The position numbers and the translations under genes are program-made. The notes below the pieces were generated by a model. The model was not told the DNA's origin and did not search any database. It saw nothing but the letters and a program-made list of their open reading frames with translations. A DNA stretch of 64,000 nt from Pseudomonas sp. H1h (GTDB lineage Bacteria > Pseudomonadota > Gammaproteobacteria > Pseudomonadales > Pseudomonadaceae), in the NCBI RefSeq assembly GCF_000633255.1, contig NZ_AYMJ01000006.1:1-64000 (forward strand), given 5' to 3'. Below, piece after piece: positions 1 to 8,854 of the stretch; position 1 is the stretch's first letter; the number at the start of each line of letters is the position of its first letter.

Positions 1-130
1 CGCCTTCGCTGGCAGGCCAGCTCCCACAATTGGATTTGGGTGTGTTCAGTTGGGGGGGGTGGTCGGCTCGTAGGCCGCCATCGCGAGCAGGCTCACTCCT
101 ACAATTGGACTGGGTGTGTTCAGGTGGGGA
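1..130. repeat. Two diverged copies of a REP-containing unit, period about 74 bp
   Basis: Two REP-like cores (around 5-31 and 77-104) are each followed by a near-identical tail ending in 'gggtgtgttcag' (about 38-49 and 113-123). Each core is an imperfect 'gcgagcaggctc..ctcctac' palindrome arm of the kind scattered through Pseudomonas intergenic DNA. No gene is supported here; the short open frames lack a ribosome binding site and any recognisable family. Confidence 0.55.
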
Positions 131-244
131 TTGGTCGGCTGTCAGGCCGCCTCCATGCGGCAAAGCCGCCCCACTCAACAGGATGAGCGCAAGCTCGGCT
201 GCAGCTTTTGATCTGCAGGCCCCTTCGGCAGGCTGAGTGGAGGG

Positions 245-450
245 GTTTATCCGGGGGTGGGAGCGCAGCGACCGTTTGGCGCAGCCAAACACATCGAGAG
301 GAGGTGCAGCGAAGCAAACCGTAGACGATGCCCCCGGATGAACCCCGCAACGAAGGAACCCGAGCCTAAGCGAGGGCCGAACGCCGGGGCCCAGCCTTTT
401 GGTTACTTTTTGGCGTCTGAAAAAGTGACCCTCTGTAAGAGCGGAACCGC
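245..450. repeat. Probable dispersed non-coding element upstream of the dehydrogenase gene
   Basis: A roughly 200-bp stretch carries phrases such as 'ggagcgcagcgaccgtttggc' split over 262-282 and 'ccttttggttactttttggcg' around 394-415. I recognise these as recurring between genes in several pseudomonads. It stays open in the frame of the downstream gene, which artificially lengthens that reading frame by over 100 codons, but shows no start signal or protein family. The rest of the first 590 bases shows nothing further. That it is multicopy is recall rather than something shown in this window. Confidence 0.4.
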
Positions 451-592
451 CAGCAGCAACCCCCAAAACAACGGATATACACCCAAAACCCCAAGAACAT
501 GGTCGGCCCAGAGGCCGCCAAGACAAGCCAACCCCCCCAAAGAAATGTTAGCTTGCTTGGCAATAAAGCCCAGAAGCCCGAGCCCCAGCCCA

Positions 593-1567
593 ATGAAAAA
601 AACAGTCCTGGCCTTCAGCCGCATCACCCCCCCCATGATCGAACGCCTCCAGCAAGAATTCGACGTCATCGTCCCCAACCCAAAAAACGGCGACATCAAC
701 GCCCAATTCAACGAAGCCCTCCCCCACGCCCATGGCCTCATCGGCGTCGGCCGCAAACTCGGCAAACCCCAACTCGAAACCGCTACCCGACTCGAAGTGG
801 TCTCCAGCGTCTCCGTCGGCTACGACAACTACGACCTCGACTACTTCAATCAACGCGGGATCATGCTCACCAACACCCCCGACGTCCTCACCGAAAGCAC
901 CGCCGACCTCGCCTTCGCTTTGATCATGAGCAGCGCCCGCCGCGTCGCCGAACTCGACGCCTGGACCAAGGCTGGCCAGTGGCAAGCCAGCGTCGGCGCA
1001 CCGCTGTTCGGCTGTGACGTCCACGGCAAAACCCTCGGCATCGTCGGCATGGGCAACATCGGCGCCGCCGTCGCCCGCCGCGGCCACTTCGGCTTCAACA
1101 TGCCGATCCTCTACAGCGGCAACAGCCGCAAGACCGAACTGGAACAACAACTCGGCGCGCAATTTCGCAGCCTCGACCAACTGCTCGCCGAAGCCGACTT
1201 CGTCTGCCTGGTGGTGCCGCTCAGCGACAAGACCCGCCACCTGATCAGCCACCGAGAACTGGCCCTGATGAAGCCCGGCGCAATTCTGGTCAACATCTCC
1301 CGTGGTCCGGTGGTCGATGAACCCGCGCTGATCGAAGCCCTGCAAAACAACCGTATCCGCGGCGCAGGCCTGGATGTCTACGAAAAAGAACCGCTGGCCG
1401 AATCGCCGCTGTTCCAGCTGAAAAACGCCGTGACATTGCCGCACATCGGCTCGGCCACAAACGAAACTCGCGAAGCCATGGCCAACCGTGCCCTCGCCAA
1501 CCTGCGCAGCGCGCTGCTCGGCGAACGCCCGCAAGACCTGGTCAATCCGCAAGTCTGGCGCGGCTGA
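593..1567 (+). CDS. ghrB: D-isomer-specific 2-hydroxyacid dehydrogenase (GhrB/TkrA-type glyoxylate, hydroxypyruvate and 2-ketogluconate reductase)
   Basis: A 324-residue cytoplasmic NAD(P)H-dependent reductase of 2-keto acids such as glyoxylate, hydroxypyruvate or 2-ketogluconate. The Rossmann motif GIVGMGNIG lies near residues 148-156. The family's Arg/Glu/His catalytic set is seen in NISRGPVVDE (Arg about 237), GAGLDVYEKEP (Glu about 266) and LPHIGSA (His about 284). The length is typical of GhrB. The frame is open back to 257, but that part is repeat DNA, and the N-terminus MKKTVLAFSR fits the family, so I start at 593. No good Shine-Dalgarno precedes this ATG. The gene stands alone. Substrate preference cannot be read from sequence, and tkrA is an equally fair symbol. 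Confidence 0.85.
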   Translation: MKKTVLAFSRITPPMIERLQQEFDVIVPNPKNGDINAQFNEALPHAHGLIGVGRKLGKPQLETATRLEVVSSVSVGYDNYDLDYFNQRGIMLTNTPDVLTESTADLAFALIMSSARRVAELDAWTKAGQWQASVGAPLFGCDVHGKTLGIVGMGNIGAAVARRGHFGFNMPILYSGNSRKTELEQQLGAQFRSLDQLLAEADFVCLVVPLSDKTRHLISHRELALMKPGAILVNISRGPVVDEPALIEALQNNRIRGAGLDVYEKEPLAESPLFQLKNAVTLPHIGSATNETREAMANRALANLRSALLGERPQDLVNPQVWRG

Positions 1568-1571
1568 CAAA

Positions 1572-1602
1572 ACGGGCAAGTGCTGCATCGGCACCTGCCC
1601 GT
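1572..1602 (+). terminator. Stem-loop after ghrB
   Basis: Stem of about 12 bp with one mismatch (ACGGGCA-GTGC / GCAC-TGCCCGT) five bases after the stop codon. No clear T-run follows, so termination is only likely. Confidence 0.4.
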
Positions 1603-1723
1603 TCAACCCGATTGCGGGCCAGGCGTTACATAACTTGCAACTCAAGCATCAACTAAAAGCCCAGCGTCAAACATTAAACTCTCCGGACTTATCGAACGCA
1701 CGACAAACTCCCCGGAGAAAACC

Positions 1724-2233
1724 TTGAACAACCTGAACACGCAAAAAATCATTCGCTACAGCAAAGTAATTCTAATGGCTTACATAAGTTTTTTCGGCCT
1801 GCTGGTGATGTACAGCAACTTCACCGATTACACGTCGAACTACGAATATGTCGGTCACATTCTCAGCATGGACACCACCCAGACCCACCCCGGCATCCGT
1901 TACCGAGCAATCGAATCACCGATACTGCACCACCGCATCTATTGGTTCATCATCACCCTGGAAGTGACCTGGACTGCATGTTGCCTGATCGGCACCTACC
2001 ACCTTCTACGCAAGATAAACGCGTCAGAACAAGACTTTCATGAAGCCAAGCGGTTTTCGATTGTCGGGTTATTAATGGCAATGTTTGTTTATTACATCTG
2101 CCTGCAAGTCATCGGCGTGGAATGGTTCGACATGGACACTTCGCAAACCTGGAATGCCAAGGACTGGGCGCGACATATTGTTGATTTTTTATTCCCGCTT
2201 TTAATTTATATCGTAATCAAAGTGGAGCGCTGA
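1724..2233 (+). CDS. DUF2165-family small integral membrane protein
   Basis: A 169-residue inner-membrane protein with four predicted hydrophobic segments, at about residues 12-32, 70-92, 110-130 and 148-164. Length and the pattern with FGLLVMYSNFTDYTSNYEYV near the N-terminus match the DUF2165 family, whose function is unknown. The start is a TTG preceded by ccggagaaa at a suitable distance; no in-frame ATG gives a complete first membrane segment. The gene is visibly more AT-rich than its neighbours, especially toward the 3' end. It is not obviously linked to the flanking genes. Confidence 0.75.
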   Translation: MNNLNTQKIIRYSKVILMAYISFFGLLVMYSNFTDYTSNYEYVGHILSMDTTQTHPGIRYRAIESPILHHRIYWFIITLEVTWTACCLIGTYHLLRKINASEQDFHEAKRFSIVGLLMAMFVYYICLQVIGVEWFDMDTSQTWNAKDWARHIVDFLFPLLIYIVIKVER

Positions 2234-2257
2234 GGCACTAACGCTCCAACTGAATAT

Positions 2258-3157
2258 TCACGCTAATTTGGTTTTTGTCAGTACCGCCGCGCGCGGCTTA
2301 CGAAACACCAACACATTGCCGAGCATCACCAATACCAACCCAAGCAACGCCGGCGCCGTCCACTGATAACCTTCGGCAAACGCTGACACGTTCAGCGCCA
2401 CCACCGGAAACAACACCGTGCAATACGCTGCCCGCTCCGGCCCCATGCGCCCAACCAGCGTCAGGTACGCGGTGAAGCCGATCACAGAACCCGGAATCAC
2501 CAGGTACAGCAGCGCGCCGACGTAACGCGGCGACCAGTCCATGTCGAACGGAATGCCTTTGACCAGACACCACACCGACAACATTGCCGCGCCATAGGCC
2601 ATGCCCCAGGCGTTGGTGGTCAGGGGTTTCAGACCGGCTTTCTGCTGCAGGCTCGACAGCATGTTGCCCGCCGAGAAACACAGCGTGCCGCACAGCGCCA
2701 GACCAAGACCGAGCAAGGTCTGCGGGCTGGCGTGATGGCCGGCCAGTTCCGGCCAGAACAACATGCCCAGACCGAACAAACCGAGCGCGCCGCCCATCAG
2801 CACGTTGCGCGCAATGCGCTGGCCGAAGAACACCCGTGCATTGAGCGCGTTCCACAACGTGGCCGTGGAAAACACCACCGCCACCAGACCGCTGGGAATC
2901 CACTGGCTGGCCGTGAGGAAACACATGAAGTTGACGCAGAACAGGCACAAGCCCTGTGCCACGCAAATCAGATGGCCACGGCGGTTCATCGGTTGCAGCC
3001 GGCGGCTGAGCAGCAACACCACGAACAACACCAGCGCGGCGAGGCCGAAGCGATAGACGATCGACACAGGAATCGCCACCACCCCCAATTGCCATTTCAG
3101 GGCAATCCAGGTGGTACCCCAGATCAGCACGGTCAGCAGATACAGCGAAAGGTTCAT
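2258..3157 (-). CDS. EamA-family (DMT superfamily) small-molecule exporter
   Basis: A 299-residue inner-membrane transporter with about ten hydrophobic helices in two EamA repeats. The first starts MNLSLYLLTVLIWGTTWIAL and the second lies near residue 150. Members export amino acids, metabolites or drugs; the cargo here is unknown. I choose the ATG at 3157 because GAGGAG lies 8 bases upstream; a GTG three codons earlier would sit on the ribosome binding site. It diverges from the AraC regulator at 3297, which may control it. Confidence 0.85.
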   Translation of the reverse strand: MNLSLYLLTVLIWGTTWIALKWQLGVVAIPVSIVYRFGLAALVLFVVLLLSRRLQPMNRRGHLICVAQGLCLFCVNFMCFLTASQWIPSGLVAVVFSTATLWNALNARVFFGQRIARNVLMGGALGLFGLGMLFWPELAGHHASPQTLLGLGLALCGTLCFSAGNMLSSLQQKAGLKPLTTNAWGMAYGAAMLSVWCLVKGIPFDMDWSPRYVGALLYLVIPGSVIGFTAYLTLVGRMGPERAAYCTVLFPVVALNVSAFAEGYQWTAPALLGLVLVMLGNVLVFRKPRAAVLTKTKLA

Positions 3158-3296
3158 GGCGCACACTCCTCAATTGGCTTTCAGTGTCCGCCACCCCCTC
3201 TAGGCCTCGCTTGCAAAATCTTGCGCTTTTGTTGCCCGACAGGTCGGCAGCGCGAAGGCTACGGAGTAGGATGCAAGGCGTTGGAGAGAACCGAAC

Positions 3297-4172
3297 ATGG
3301 CCGCTATCGATACCCTGCAAGTCTTTCAAGCCCTCAACCGCTCGCAGAACGCACGCCTTGTGCACAGCGCCGAGCTCGGTGACGGCTTGTCTGCGGCCGT
3401 GTGGACCAACCACCACGACGCCCAGGAATACCAGGCGCCGAGCCATCACACCCTGTCCTGTTACATCGCGGGTGGCACCGGCACCTTTCGCCGTGACCAA
3501 CCCGGGCAAAAGGGTGGGCCGGACAAGCTGTGCATCCTGCCTGTCGATCACCAGTCCGGCTGGGTGATCAATGGCGACATTCGCCTCGCTCATCTGTATT
3601 TCAGCGCCGAGCAATTTGCCCTGGGTTGCGTCACCTTGCTGGATCGCGAGCCGCGAGAAATGCAGTTGCGCGAGCAGACTTTTCTCGAAGACCCGCAACA
3701 GGCGCGGCGCTTTCGGCAGTTACTGACGCTCAATTGGGATGAGCCGGCCGAGCGCCTGCTGACCAGCAGCCTCGCGCATGAATTGATCAGCCATACCTTG
3801 CTCAGCCAGGTCGGGGCCCGTCAGGGCTTGCGCCTCAAGGGCGGACTGGCGCCCCATCAGCGTCGACAACTGGTGGAGTTCATCGACAGTCAGCTGGCCG
3901 AACCGATCAGCCTCGGGCAACTCGCCGGGCTGTGCGCGCTGTCGGAATACCACTTTGCGCGGATGTTCCGCACCAGTTTCGGTTTGCCGCCGCATCAGTA
4001 TGTGCTGGCGCGACGCTTGAGCCGGGCGCGGGAGTTGTTGCGCAGCACGGCGTTGCCGCTGGGGGAGATTGCGCTGGCGTGCGGATTTGCCAGCGCCAGT
4101 CATTTCACCAACCGGTTTCGGCAGGTGCTGGGCGGGACACCGGGGGAATATCGGCAGGCGTTTTTGCGTTAA
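3297..4172 (+). CDS. AraC-family transcriptional regulator
   Basis: A 291-residue DNA-binding regulator. The N-terminal part (about 1-170) looks like a cupin-type ligand domain. The C-terminal 100 residues are a canonical double helix-turn-helix: ISLGQLAGLCALSEYHFARM for the first and IALACGFASASHFTNRF for the second, followed by GTPGEYR. GGAGAG precedes the ATG. It is divergent from the EamA exporter with 139 bp between start codons, the usual arrangement for a regulator acting on its neighbour, possibly in response to the exported compound. The ligand is unknown. Confidence 0.88.
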   Translation: MAAIDTLQVFQALNRSQNARLVHSAELGDGLSAAVWTNHHDAQEYQAPSHHTLSCYIAGGTGTFRRDQPGQKGGPDKLCILPVDHQSGWVINGDIRLAHLYFSAEQFALGCVTLLDREPREMQLREQTFLEDPQQARRFRQLLTLNWDEPAERLLTSSLAHELISHTLLSQVGARQGLRLKGGLAPHQRRQLVEFIDSQLAEPISLGQLAGLCALSEYHFARMFRTSFGLPPHQYVLARRLSRARELLRSTALPLGEIALACGFASASHFTNRFRQVLGGTPGEYRQAFLR

Positions 4173-4199
4173 CGCCGAGACTTTTATCGCCTGTTATGA

Positions 4200-4312
4200 C
4201 CTCTTCGCGAGCAGGCTCGCTCCCACGGGTGAACACATGTCCAATGTGGGAGCGACTTACTCCCACGGGTGAACACATGTCCAATGTGGGAGCGGGCTTG
4301 CTCGCGAAGAAC
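4200..4312. repeat. REP pair with an internal 34-bp duplication
   Basis: Inverted REP arms ('ttcgcgagcaggctcgctccca' at 4204 and its partner ending at 4311) flank a 34-bp sequence present twice in tandem (4221-4254 and 4261-4294, period 40). It lies between the convergent AraC regulator and TonB-receptor genes and may help transcription end. Confidence 0.8.
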
Positions 4313-4329
4313 GATGACGCGGTCAGGGA

Positions 4330-6759
4330 TCAGAACTCCAGCGTGCTCGACAACGAAATCTGCCGCGAATCACCCATCGACACAAAGAACCGGCTCGCCG
4401 CCGAGGTGTAGTAAGTGCGATCGAACAGGTTCTTCACATTGAGCTGGAACTTGACCTTCTGCCCTTCGAGCCTGGTGTCGTAAGTGGCAAACGCGTCGGC
4501 CACGGTGTAGCTCGGCAGGTCGAAATCATTCACCGCGTTGCCCGCTCGCTCGCCGACGTACCGCGCCCCGGCGCCGACCCGCAGTTGATCGCCACCGATC
4601 ACGCTGCCGAAGTCATACACCGCTGACAAGGAGCCGCTGTTCTTCGCCACGTTTTGCAGGCGATTGCCTTTGTAGTCCGGGTCTTCGGTGACTTCGGCGT
4701 CAGTGTAGGCATAGGCGCCGATCATGCTCCACCGGTCGCTCAGTTGGCCGGTCAGGTCCAGTTCCAGCCCCCGGGAACGCACTTCGCCGGCGGCGCTGTA
4801 GATCGTGGTCGGACCTTCTGAGTTGGCCACCAGCACGTTGCGTTTCTTGATGTCGAACAGCGCGATATTGCCGGTGATGCGCCCCGGCATGTCCAGCCGC
4901 GCGCCCAGCTCCCACGACTTGGCTTCTTCTGGCGCAATGCTGCCGTCGAGCACGGTGCTGCTGCCGCTGAGCGGTGCGATGGTCGAGTTGGGTTTGAACG
5001 ACTCGGTGTAGCTGCCGTAGAACGAAAGCTCGTCGGTGTAGCGATACACCAGACCGGCGCGCGGCACGAATTTCTGCCCGTTACTGTCGGTGTTGGCCTT
5101 GAACGGCACGCCTTTGCCGGCGTACTGGTCGTACTCCTGGAAGCGTCCGCCGGCGACCAGGATCCACTGGTCGTTGAGGTGGATCGAGTCCTGCAGGAAC
5201 ACCGAATCGCTGCGCAGCAGATCGGTCTGTGCGCTGTCGGCCGGGCTGACCGTGGTGCCCTCAACTTCACGGCCATACACCGGATTGACGTAACTGAAGG
5301 TGCTCAGGCTTTTTTGGCGGATCAGGTCGGCGCGGTAGATCTTGCGGTACTCGTCGTCGACGCCGAACACCAGGTCATGCTGCATGCCCAGCAGATTGAC
5401 CTTGCCTTCGAGGCTGGCGGTGGTGAAGCGGTCGGTGCTGATCGCGCCTTGCGTGCCGTCCATGCTGCGGGTCAGCGTGCCTTTTTTGGTGTCGATGGCG
5501 GTCACGCGCACTTGGCTGGCGTCGTAGGTTTCGCGGTTCCAGCTGTAGCCGAAGTGGGCTTTCCAGTCATCGTTGAGTTCGTGGTCGGCCTCGAAGTGGT
5601 ACAGGTCGGAACGGCCTTCCATGTCGTTGAACGGCTCGTCCAGACGCTCGTTGCGCGAGATGTCCAGCGGATGGTTGGTGCGTGGATCGATCACCGTGCC
5701 ACGGTCGAACGGCGTGAGGAACTCGCGATGTTCGTAGCCGAACGACAGCTTGGTGCGCTCGCCGAACCAGGCCAGCGACGGCGCGATCAGCGTCTCGCGG
5801 TGGGTGCCGTAATTGCGCCAGTAATCTTCGTCTTCGTGATCGAGCACCAGCCGATAGGCCAGCCCGGACTCACCGAGTGCACCGGTGCTGTCGAAAGTGC
5901 CGCCGCTGCCATTCTTGCCGTCGCCGTAGCTCGAGCCGCGCAGGGTCAGGGCGTTGTATTGGGTCAATTCCGGCTTCTTGCTGACCAGGTTGACCACGCC
6001 ACCCGGGTCCTGGATTCCGTAGAGCAAAGACGCCGGGCCCTTGAGCACTTCGACACGATCGACCGTGGCGTTCATGCCGCGGCCCTGCACGATCGGCATG
6101 CCGTCACGCATGATCGAGCCGTTGCGGTTGTCGCCGAAACCGCGGGTCATCACCGAATCCTGAGTGCTGCCCAACGTGTTGCCCTGGGTGATGCCGCTGA
6201 CGTTGGCCAGCGCATCGTCGAGATTGCGCGGAGCCTGATCGCGGATGACCTGAGCCGGGATCACGTTGACGGTCTGCGGGATCTCCTGCAGCGAGGCCGA
6301 GGAGCGCATCACCGAACTGGTTTCCGGCGGCTGGTAGCTCATCGACTCGTCGCGCATCGAGCTGATGGTGGTGGCGCCGAGATTGAGCGTACCCTCGGTG
6401 GGTTGCGGCTCCAGCGCCAGGGTGTGGCTGTCGGTGCGGCGGAAGGTCATGCCGGAGCCGCTGAGCAAGCGTTGCAACGCTTGTTCCGCGCTCATCTGGC
6501 CGCTGACGGCCGGGGCGTTAATGCCGTAAGGCGCTTCGTCGGTGTAGACCACGCTTTGCCCGGTAACGCGGCTGAAGTCGCTCAGGGCTTGCGGCAACGG
6601 TTTGGCACTCAGGGAGAAATTGAACTGCTTTTGCGCAGGGCTGCTGACCGTTTCAGCGGCGAGCGCCACGCTCATCGGCAACAGAGCCAACGCGGAAAAA
6701 CTCAATGCCGAAACGCCCAACCACTGTTTGACCGAACCCGATTTTGCCCTGGACTTCAT
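4330..6759 (-). CDS. fiuA: TonB-dependent siderophore receptor with signalling domain, ferrichrome receptor FiuA-like
   Basis: An 809-residue outer-membrane transducer. A signal peptide occupies about 1-35 (ending SVALAAE). A secretin/TonB N-terminal (STN) signalling domain spans about 45-120, followed by a plug domain (about 140-250; NVIPAQVIRDQAPRNLDDAL, then RVEVLKGPASLLYGIQDPGG). A 22-strand-type beta-barrel ends in the expected terminal Phe (SLSSTLEF). The STN domain should touch the FecR-like protein encoded just upstream, which in turn controls the adjacent sigma factor. The order sigma-FecR-receptor matches P. aeruginosa fiuI-fiuR-fiuA, so ferrichrome is the likely ligand, though another hydroxamate siderophore is possible. 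The 213-bp gap to fiuR holds a REP pair and a 14-bp AT-rich palindrome. Confidence 0.8.
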   Translation of the reverse strand: MKSRAKSGSVKQWLGVSALSFSALALLPMSVALAAETVSSPAQKQFNFSLSAKPLPQALSDFSRVTGQSVVYTDEAPYGINAPAVSGQMSAEQALQRLLSGSGMTFRRTDSHTLALEPQPTEGTLNLGATTISSMRDESMSYQPPETSSVMRSSASLQEIPQTVNVIPAQVIRDQAPRNLDDALANVSGITQGNTLGSTQDSVMTRGFGDNRNGSIMRDGMPIVQGRGMNATVDRVEVLKGPASLLYGIQDPGGVVNLVSKKPELTQYNALTLRGSSYGDGKNGSGGTFDSTGALGESGLAYRLVLDHEDEDYWRNYGTHRETLIAPSLAWFGERTKLSFGYEHREFLTPFDRGTVIDPRTNHPLDISRNERLDEPFNDMEGRSDLYHFEADHELNDDWKAHFGYSWNRETYDASQVRVTAIDTKKGTLTRSMDGTQGAISTDRFTTASLEGKVNLLGMQHDLVFGVDDEYRKIYRADLIRQKSLSTFSYVNPVYGREVEGTTVSPADSAQTDLLRSDSVFLQDSIHLNDQWILVAGGRFQEYDQYAGKGVPFKANTDSNGQKFVPRAGLVYRYTDELSFYGSYTESFKPNSTIAPLSGSSTVLDGSIAPEEAKSWELGARLDMPGRITGNIALFDIKKRNVLVANSEGPTTIYSAAGEVRSRGLELDLTGQLSDRWSMIGAYAYTDAEVTEDPDYKGNRLQNVAKNSGSLSAVYDFGSVIGGDQLRVGAGARYVGERAGNAVNDFDLPSYTVADAFATYDTRLEGQKVKFQLNVKNLFDRTYYTSAASRFFVSMGDSRQISLSSTLEF

Positions 6760-6853
6760 TGCTCAATGACCTGTGTAGAACCGCAACGGATGCGAATGAC
6801 TCGCAGTTTCAGTCACTACACGGATGGGCCTGTGGTTTACCTCACCACAATTT

Positions 6854-6867
6854 TGAAAATATTTTCA
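6854..6867. promoter_or_regulatory. Perfect 14-bp AT-rich palindrome upstream of fiuA
   Basis: TGAAAATATTTTCA is a perfect palindrome 95 bp upstream of the fiuA start codon. It could be an operator in the receptor promoter region. It does not match the Fur consensus well, and its binding protein is unknown. Confidence 0.25.
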
Positions 6868-6889
6868 GAACGTTGTGTTGTCGGGTCTG

Positions 6890-6965
6890 GCGCCATCGCG
6901 AACAGGCTCACGCCTACAGGGGAATGCACTTCAAATGCAGGAGTGAGCCTGCTCGCGATGGCACC
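6890..6965. repeat. REP pair between fiuA and fiuR
   Basis: Inverted arms 'tggcgccatcgcgaacaggctc' at 6889 and 'gagcctgctcgcgatggcacca' ending about 6966 are separated by about 30 bases. The hairpin lies just after the fiuR stop codon, consistent with separating the sigma/anti-sigma operon from the receptor gene. Confidence 0.8.
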
Positions 6966-6972
6966 AGTAGCG

Positions 6973-7962
6973 TCAACGCAAAATGATCAGATGCCCCAGA
7001 ACCTGATGCTGCTCAAACCCCAAAACACCCTGCAAAGAACTCAACACAACCTGCGGATCCTTGCTCGGAAAACTCCCGCTGACCTTGCGCGCGCCCAATT
7101 CATCGTTGAGCAGCACTATCCGCCCCGGGTAGTGGCGCCGCAAATCCTGCACCACCTCGGCCAGCGACGACTTGTAGTAATTCAGCCAACCCTGACGCCA
7201 GGCCAGTTGCGCATCGCTGTCCACGGCCTGCAGTGTTCCTGCGCGGCCCTGCCCGTAAACCACTTGCTGGCCGGCGGTGAGAATCTGCTGTTCAACGTTG
7301 CGATCCGCCGTCACGCCAACGCGTCCGGACAACACTGTGACCCGCGCGCCATGCGGTTGCAGACGCACTTCAAACTGCGTGCCGAGGACCTGCGCCTGAC
7401 CTTTTTCAGCCGCGACCACAAACGGCTCGCCGGTGTGCGTCACACTGAAAAACCCGGCGCCACGACGCAACTGCACCCGCCGCTCGCCATGGCTGAAATC
7501 CACGGCAATGGCGCTGTCGGCGTCCAGCGTGACTTGCGATTGATCGGCCAGGATCACTGTGCGGATTTCCCCCGGTGCCGAGACGTAATCGGCACCCAGA
7601 TCATCAATCCAGCGCTGCGGCTGCCATCCCGTGCCGAGGCTGATCATCAGCAACAGACACGCGGCCATTGCCAGCGCACCCGACCAGCGCACCAGCGGTG
7701 AGCGACGCGGACGATCCATCGCATTGAGGTAGCCCTGCAACGCAAACGCTTCTTCATCGGCCAGGGTGCGCGCCGGGCTTTCACTCAATTCCCAGAGCAC
7801 CTGCGCCTGGGCATAGGCTTCGGCGTGGGCCGGATCGGCGCGCAGCCATTGGCTGAACGTCAGTTGATCGCCGGTGCTTGGGCGGTCGTGCAACAGGCTC
7901 AGCCAGGCGAGCGCGGCGTGTTCCTGAGCGGGCGTCGGGGTGACGCGGTCGGTGTGCTTCAC
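6973..7962 (-). CDS. fiuR: FecR-family anti-sigma/sigma-regulator protein, FiuR-like
   Basis: A 329-residue inner-membrane regulator. An N-terminal cytoplasmic DUF4880-type region (about 10-60; ALAWLSLLHDRPSTGDQLTF) is followed by one membrane helix at about 93-112 (LAMAACLLLMISLG). The periplasmic FecR domain includes VILADQSQVTLDADSAIAV near 150, and a C-terminal STN-like segment follows. It would relay occupancy of the FiuA receptor to the sigma factor. Its ATG overlaps the sigma-factor stop codon by four bases (ATGA), showing translational coupling. It is followed by a REP pair and the receptor gene. Confidence 0.88.
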   Translation of the reverse strand: MKHTDRVTPTPAQEHAALAWLSLLHDRPSTGDQLTFSQWLRADPAHAEAYAQAQVLWELSESPARTLADEEAFALQGYLNAMDRPRRSPLVRWSGALAMAACLLLMISLGTGWQPQRWIDDLGADYVSAPGEIRTVILADQSQVTLDADSAIAVDFSHGERRVQLRRGAGFFSVTHTGEPFVVAAEKGQAQVLGTQFEVRLQPHGARVTVLSGRVGVTADRNVEQQILTAGQQVVYGQGRAGTLQAVDSDAQLAWRQGWLNYYKSSLAEVVQDLRRHYPGRIVLLNDELGARKVSGSFPSKDPQVVLSSLQGVLGFEQHQVLGHLIILR

Positions 7963-8525
7963 GGTGCTTTCCCTGGCAGGCGTGGCGCGGGTTCGCGCAG
8001 GCTGGCCTTGCAGGCCTCGAGGGCGCGCATCATATGTTTTTCCACGGCGCTTTGGGACAGGCCCATGGCCTTGGCGATGTCCGCGTACTTGCGGCCGTGG
8101 ATGCGATTGAGCAAAAAGATCTGCCGGGTACGCTCGGGCAAGGCGCGCAACGCCGCTTCGACATGGCGCAAGTCATTGCCCGCTTCAAGTGCGGCTTGCG
8201 GCTCGCTGCCGTGGCTGTCCGGCTCGTCCGGTTGCCAGCCCTCGTTGACCCGCACCCGCGTGCCTTCGCTGCGCAAATGATCGATGGCAATGTTGCCGGC
8301 GCAACGCAAAAGGTAGGTGCTGAGCTCCTCGACCTGCACCAGCGGCCGACGCCAGAAGCGCAGGAACAGATCCTGCACCAGATCCGCCGCCGTGGCCCGG
8401 CAGCCGACGCGCCGGTTCACCAGCGCTTCCATCTGCGAGCGCTGCGACAGGAACACCTGAAGGAAATGCGCACGCGCGCCGTGTGGCTCGTCGTCGCGCG
8501 ATTCCGGGGGATGACCGATCAGCAT
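7959..8525 (-). CDS. fiuI: FecI-like extracytoplasmic-function sigma factor, FiuI-like
   Basis: A 188-residue iron-starvation ECF sigma factor. Region 2 includes RATAADLVQDLFLRFWRRP (about 42-60) and region 4 includes GRKYADIAKAMGLSQSAVEKH (about 142-162). It should direct transcription of the fiuA receptor when ferrichrome is bound. I start at the ATG at 8525 because it gives the normal family length; the frame is open further upstream but that part covers another gene. It begins two bases after the DUF3325 gene ends, so it is probably in the same transcript as the DUF3649-PepSY-DUF3325 genes, whose promoter carries a Fur-like site. Confidence 0.87.
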   Translation of the reverse strand: MLIGHPPESRDDEPHGARAHFLQVFLSQRSQMEALVNRRVGCRATAADLVQDLFLRFWRRPLVQVEELSTYLLRCAGNIAIDHLRSEGTRVRVNEGWQPDEPDSHGSEPQAALEAGNDLRHVEAALRALPERTRQIFLLNRIHGRKYADIAKAMGLSQSAVEKHMMRALEACKASLREPAPRLPGKAP

Positions 8526-8527
8526 GT

Positions 8528-8854
8528 TCAGCACTGCGCCCAGGTGACGATCGGAGTGGCCAGCAGACAGAGTGCCGCCAGCATCAAGGCCAGTTTCGGT
8601 CGGTATGGCATCAGCAGCACCAGCGCCAAGGCGCTGCACATCAACACCGCGAACCAATCCACCAGGCCGAAGCCCCAGCCATTGGCAGCCACCGCAGCCC
8701 ACAGTGAACAACCGAGCATCAGCCATCCGACAAGTTTCAGATGTCGTGCGCGTCGGGTCGAAGGTTTGTGGCCCAGCAATTGATCGTGGTGGCGCGGCAT
8801 CGACAGACACAACGCGGTGAACCCGGCATAGCACAGCAGAAGCGCCAGCAGCAT
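8528..8854 (-). CDS. DUF3325-family membrane protein
   Basis: A 108-residue, three- to four-helix membrane protein starting MLLALLLCYAGFTALCLSM, matching small DUF3325 proteins that accompany PepSY membrane proteins in Pseudomonas iron loci. Function is unknown. Its ATG shares one base with the upstream PepSY stop codon (TGATG), and its stop is two bases before fiuI. Confidence 0.75.
   Translation of the reverse strand: MLLALLLCYAGFTALCLSMPRHHDQLLGHKPSTRRARHLKLVGWLMLGCSLWAAVAANGWGFGLVDWFAVLMCSALALVLLMPYRPKLALMLAALCLLATPIVTWAQC

Noticed and set aside
30..236. Small protein at the window start
   Set aside because: It is translated from REP-type repeat DNA, without a start signal or known homologue.
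5179..7701. Long rightward open frame (840 codons) opposite fiuA and fiuR
   Set aside because: It is antisense to two clear genes; the sequence is His/Arg/Val/Ala-rich mirror text with no family, an effect of GC-rich third positions.
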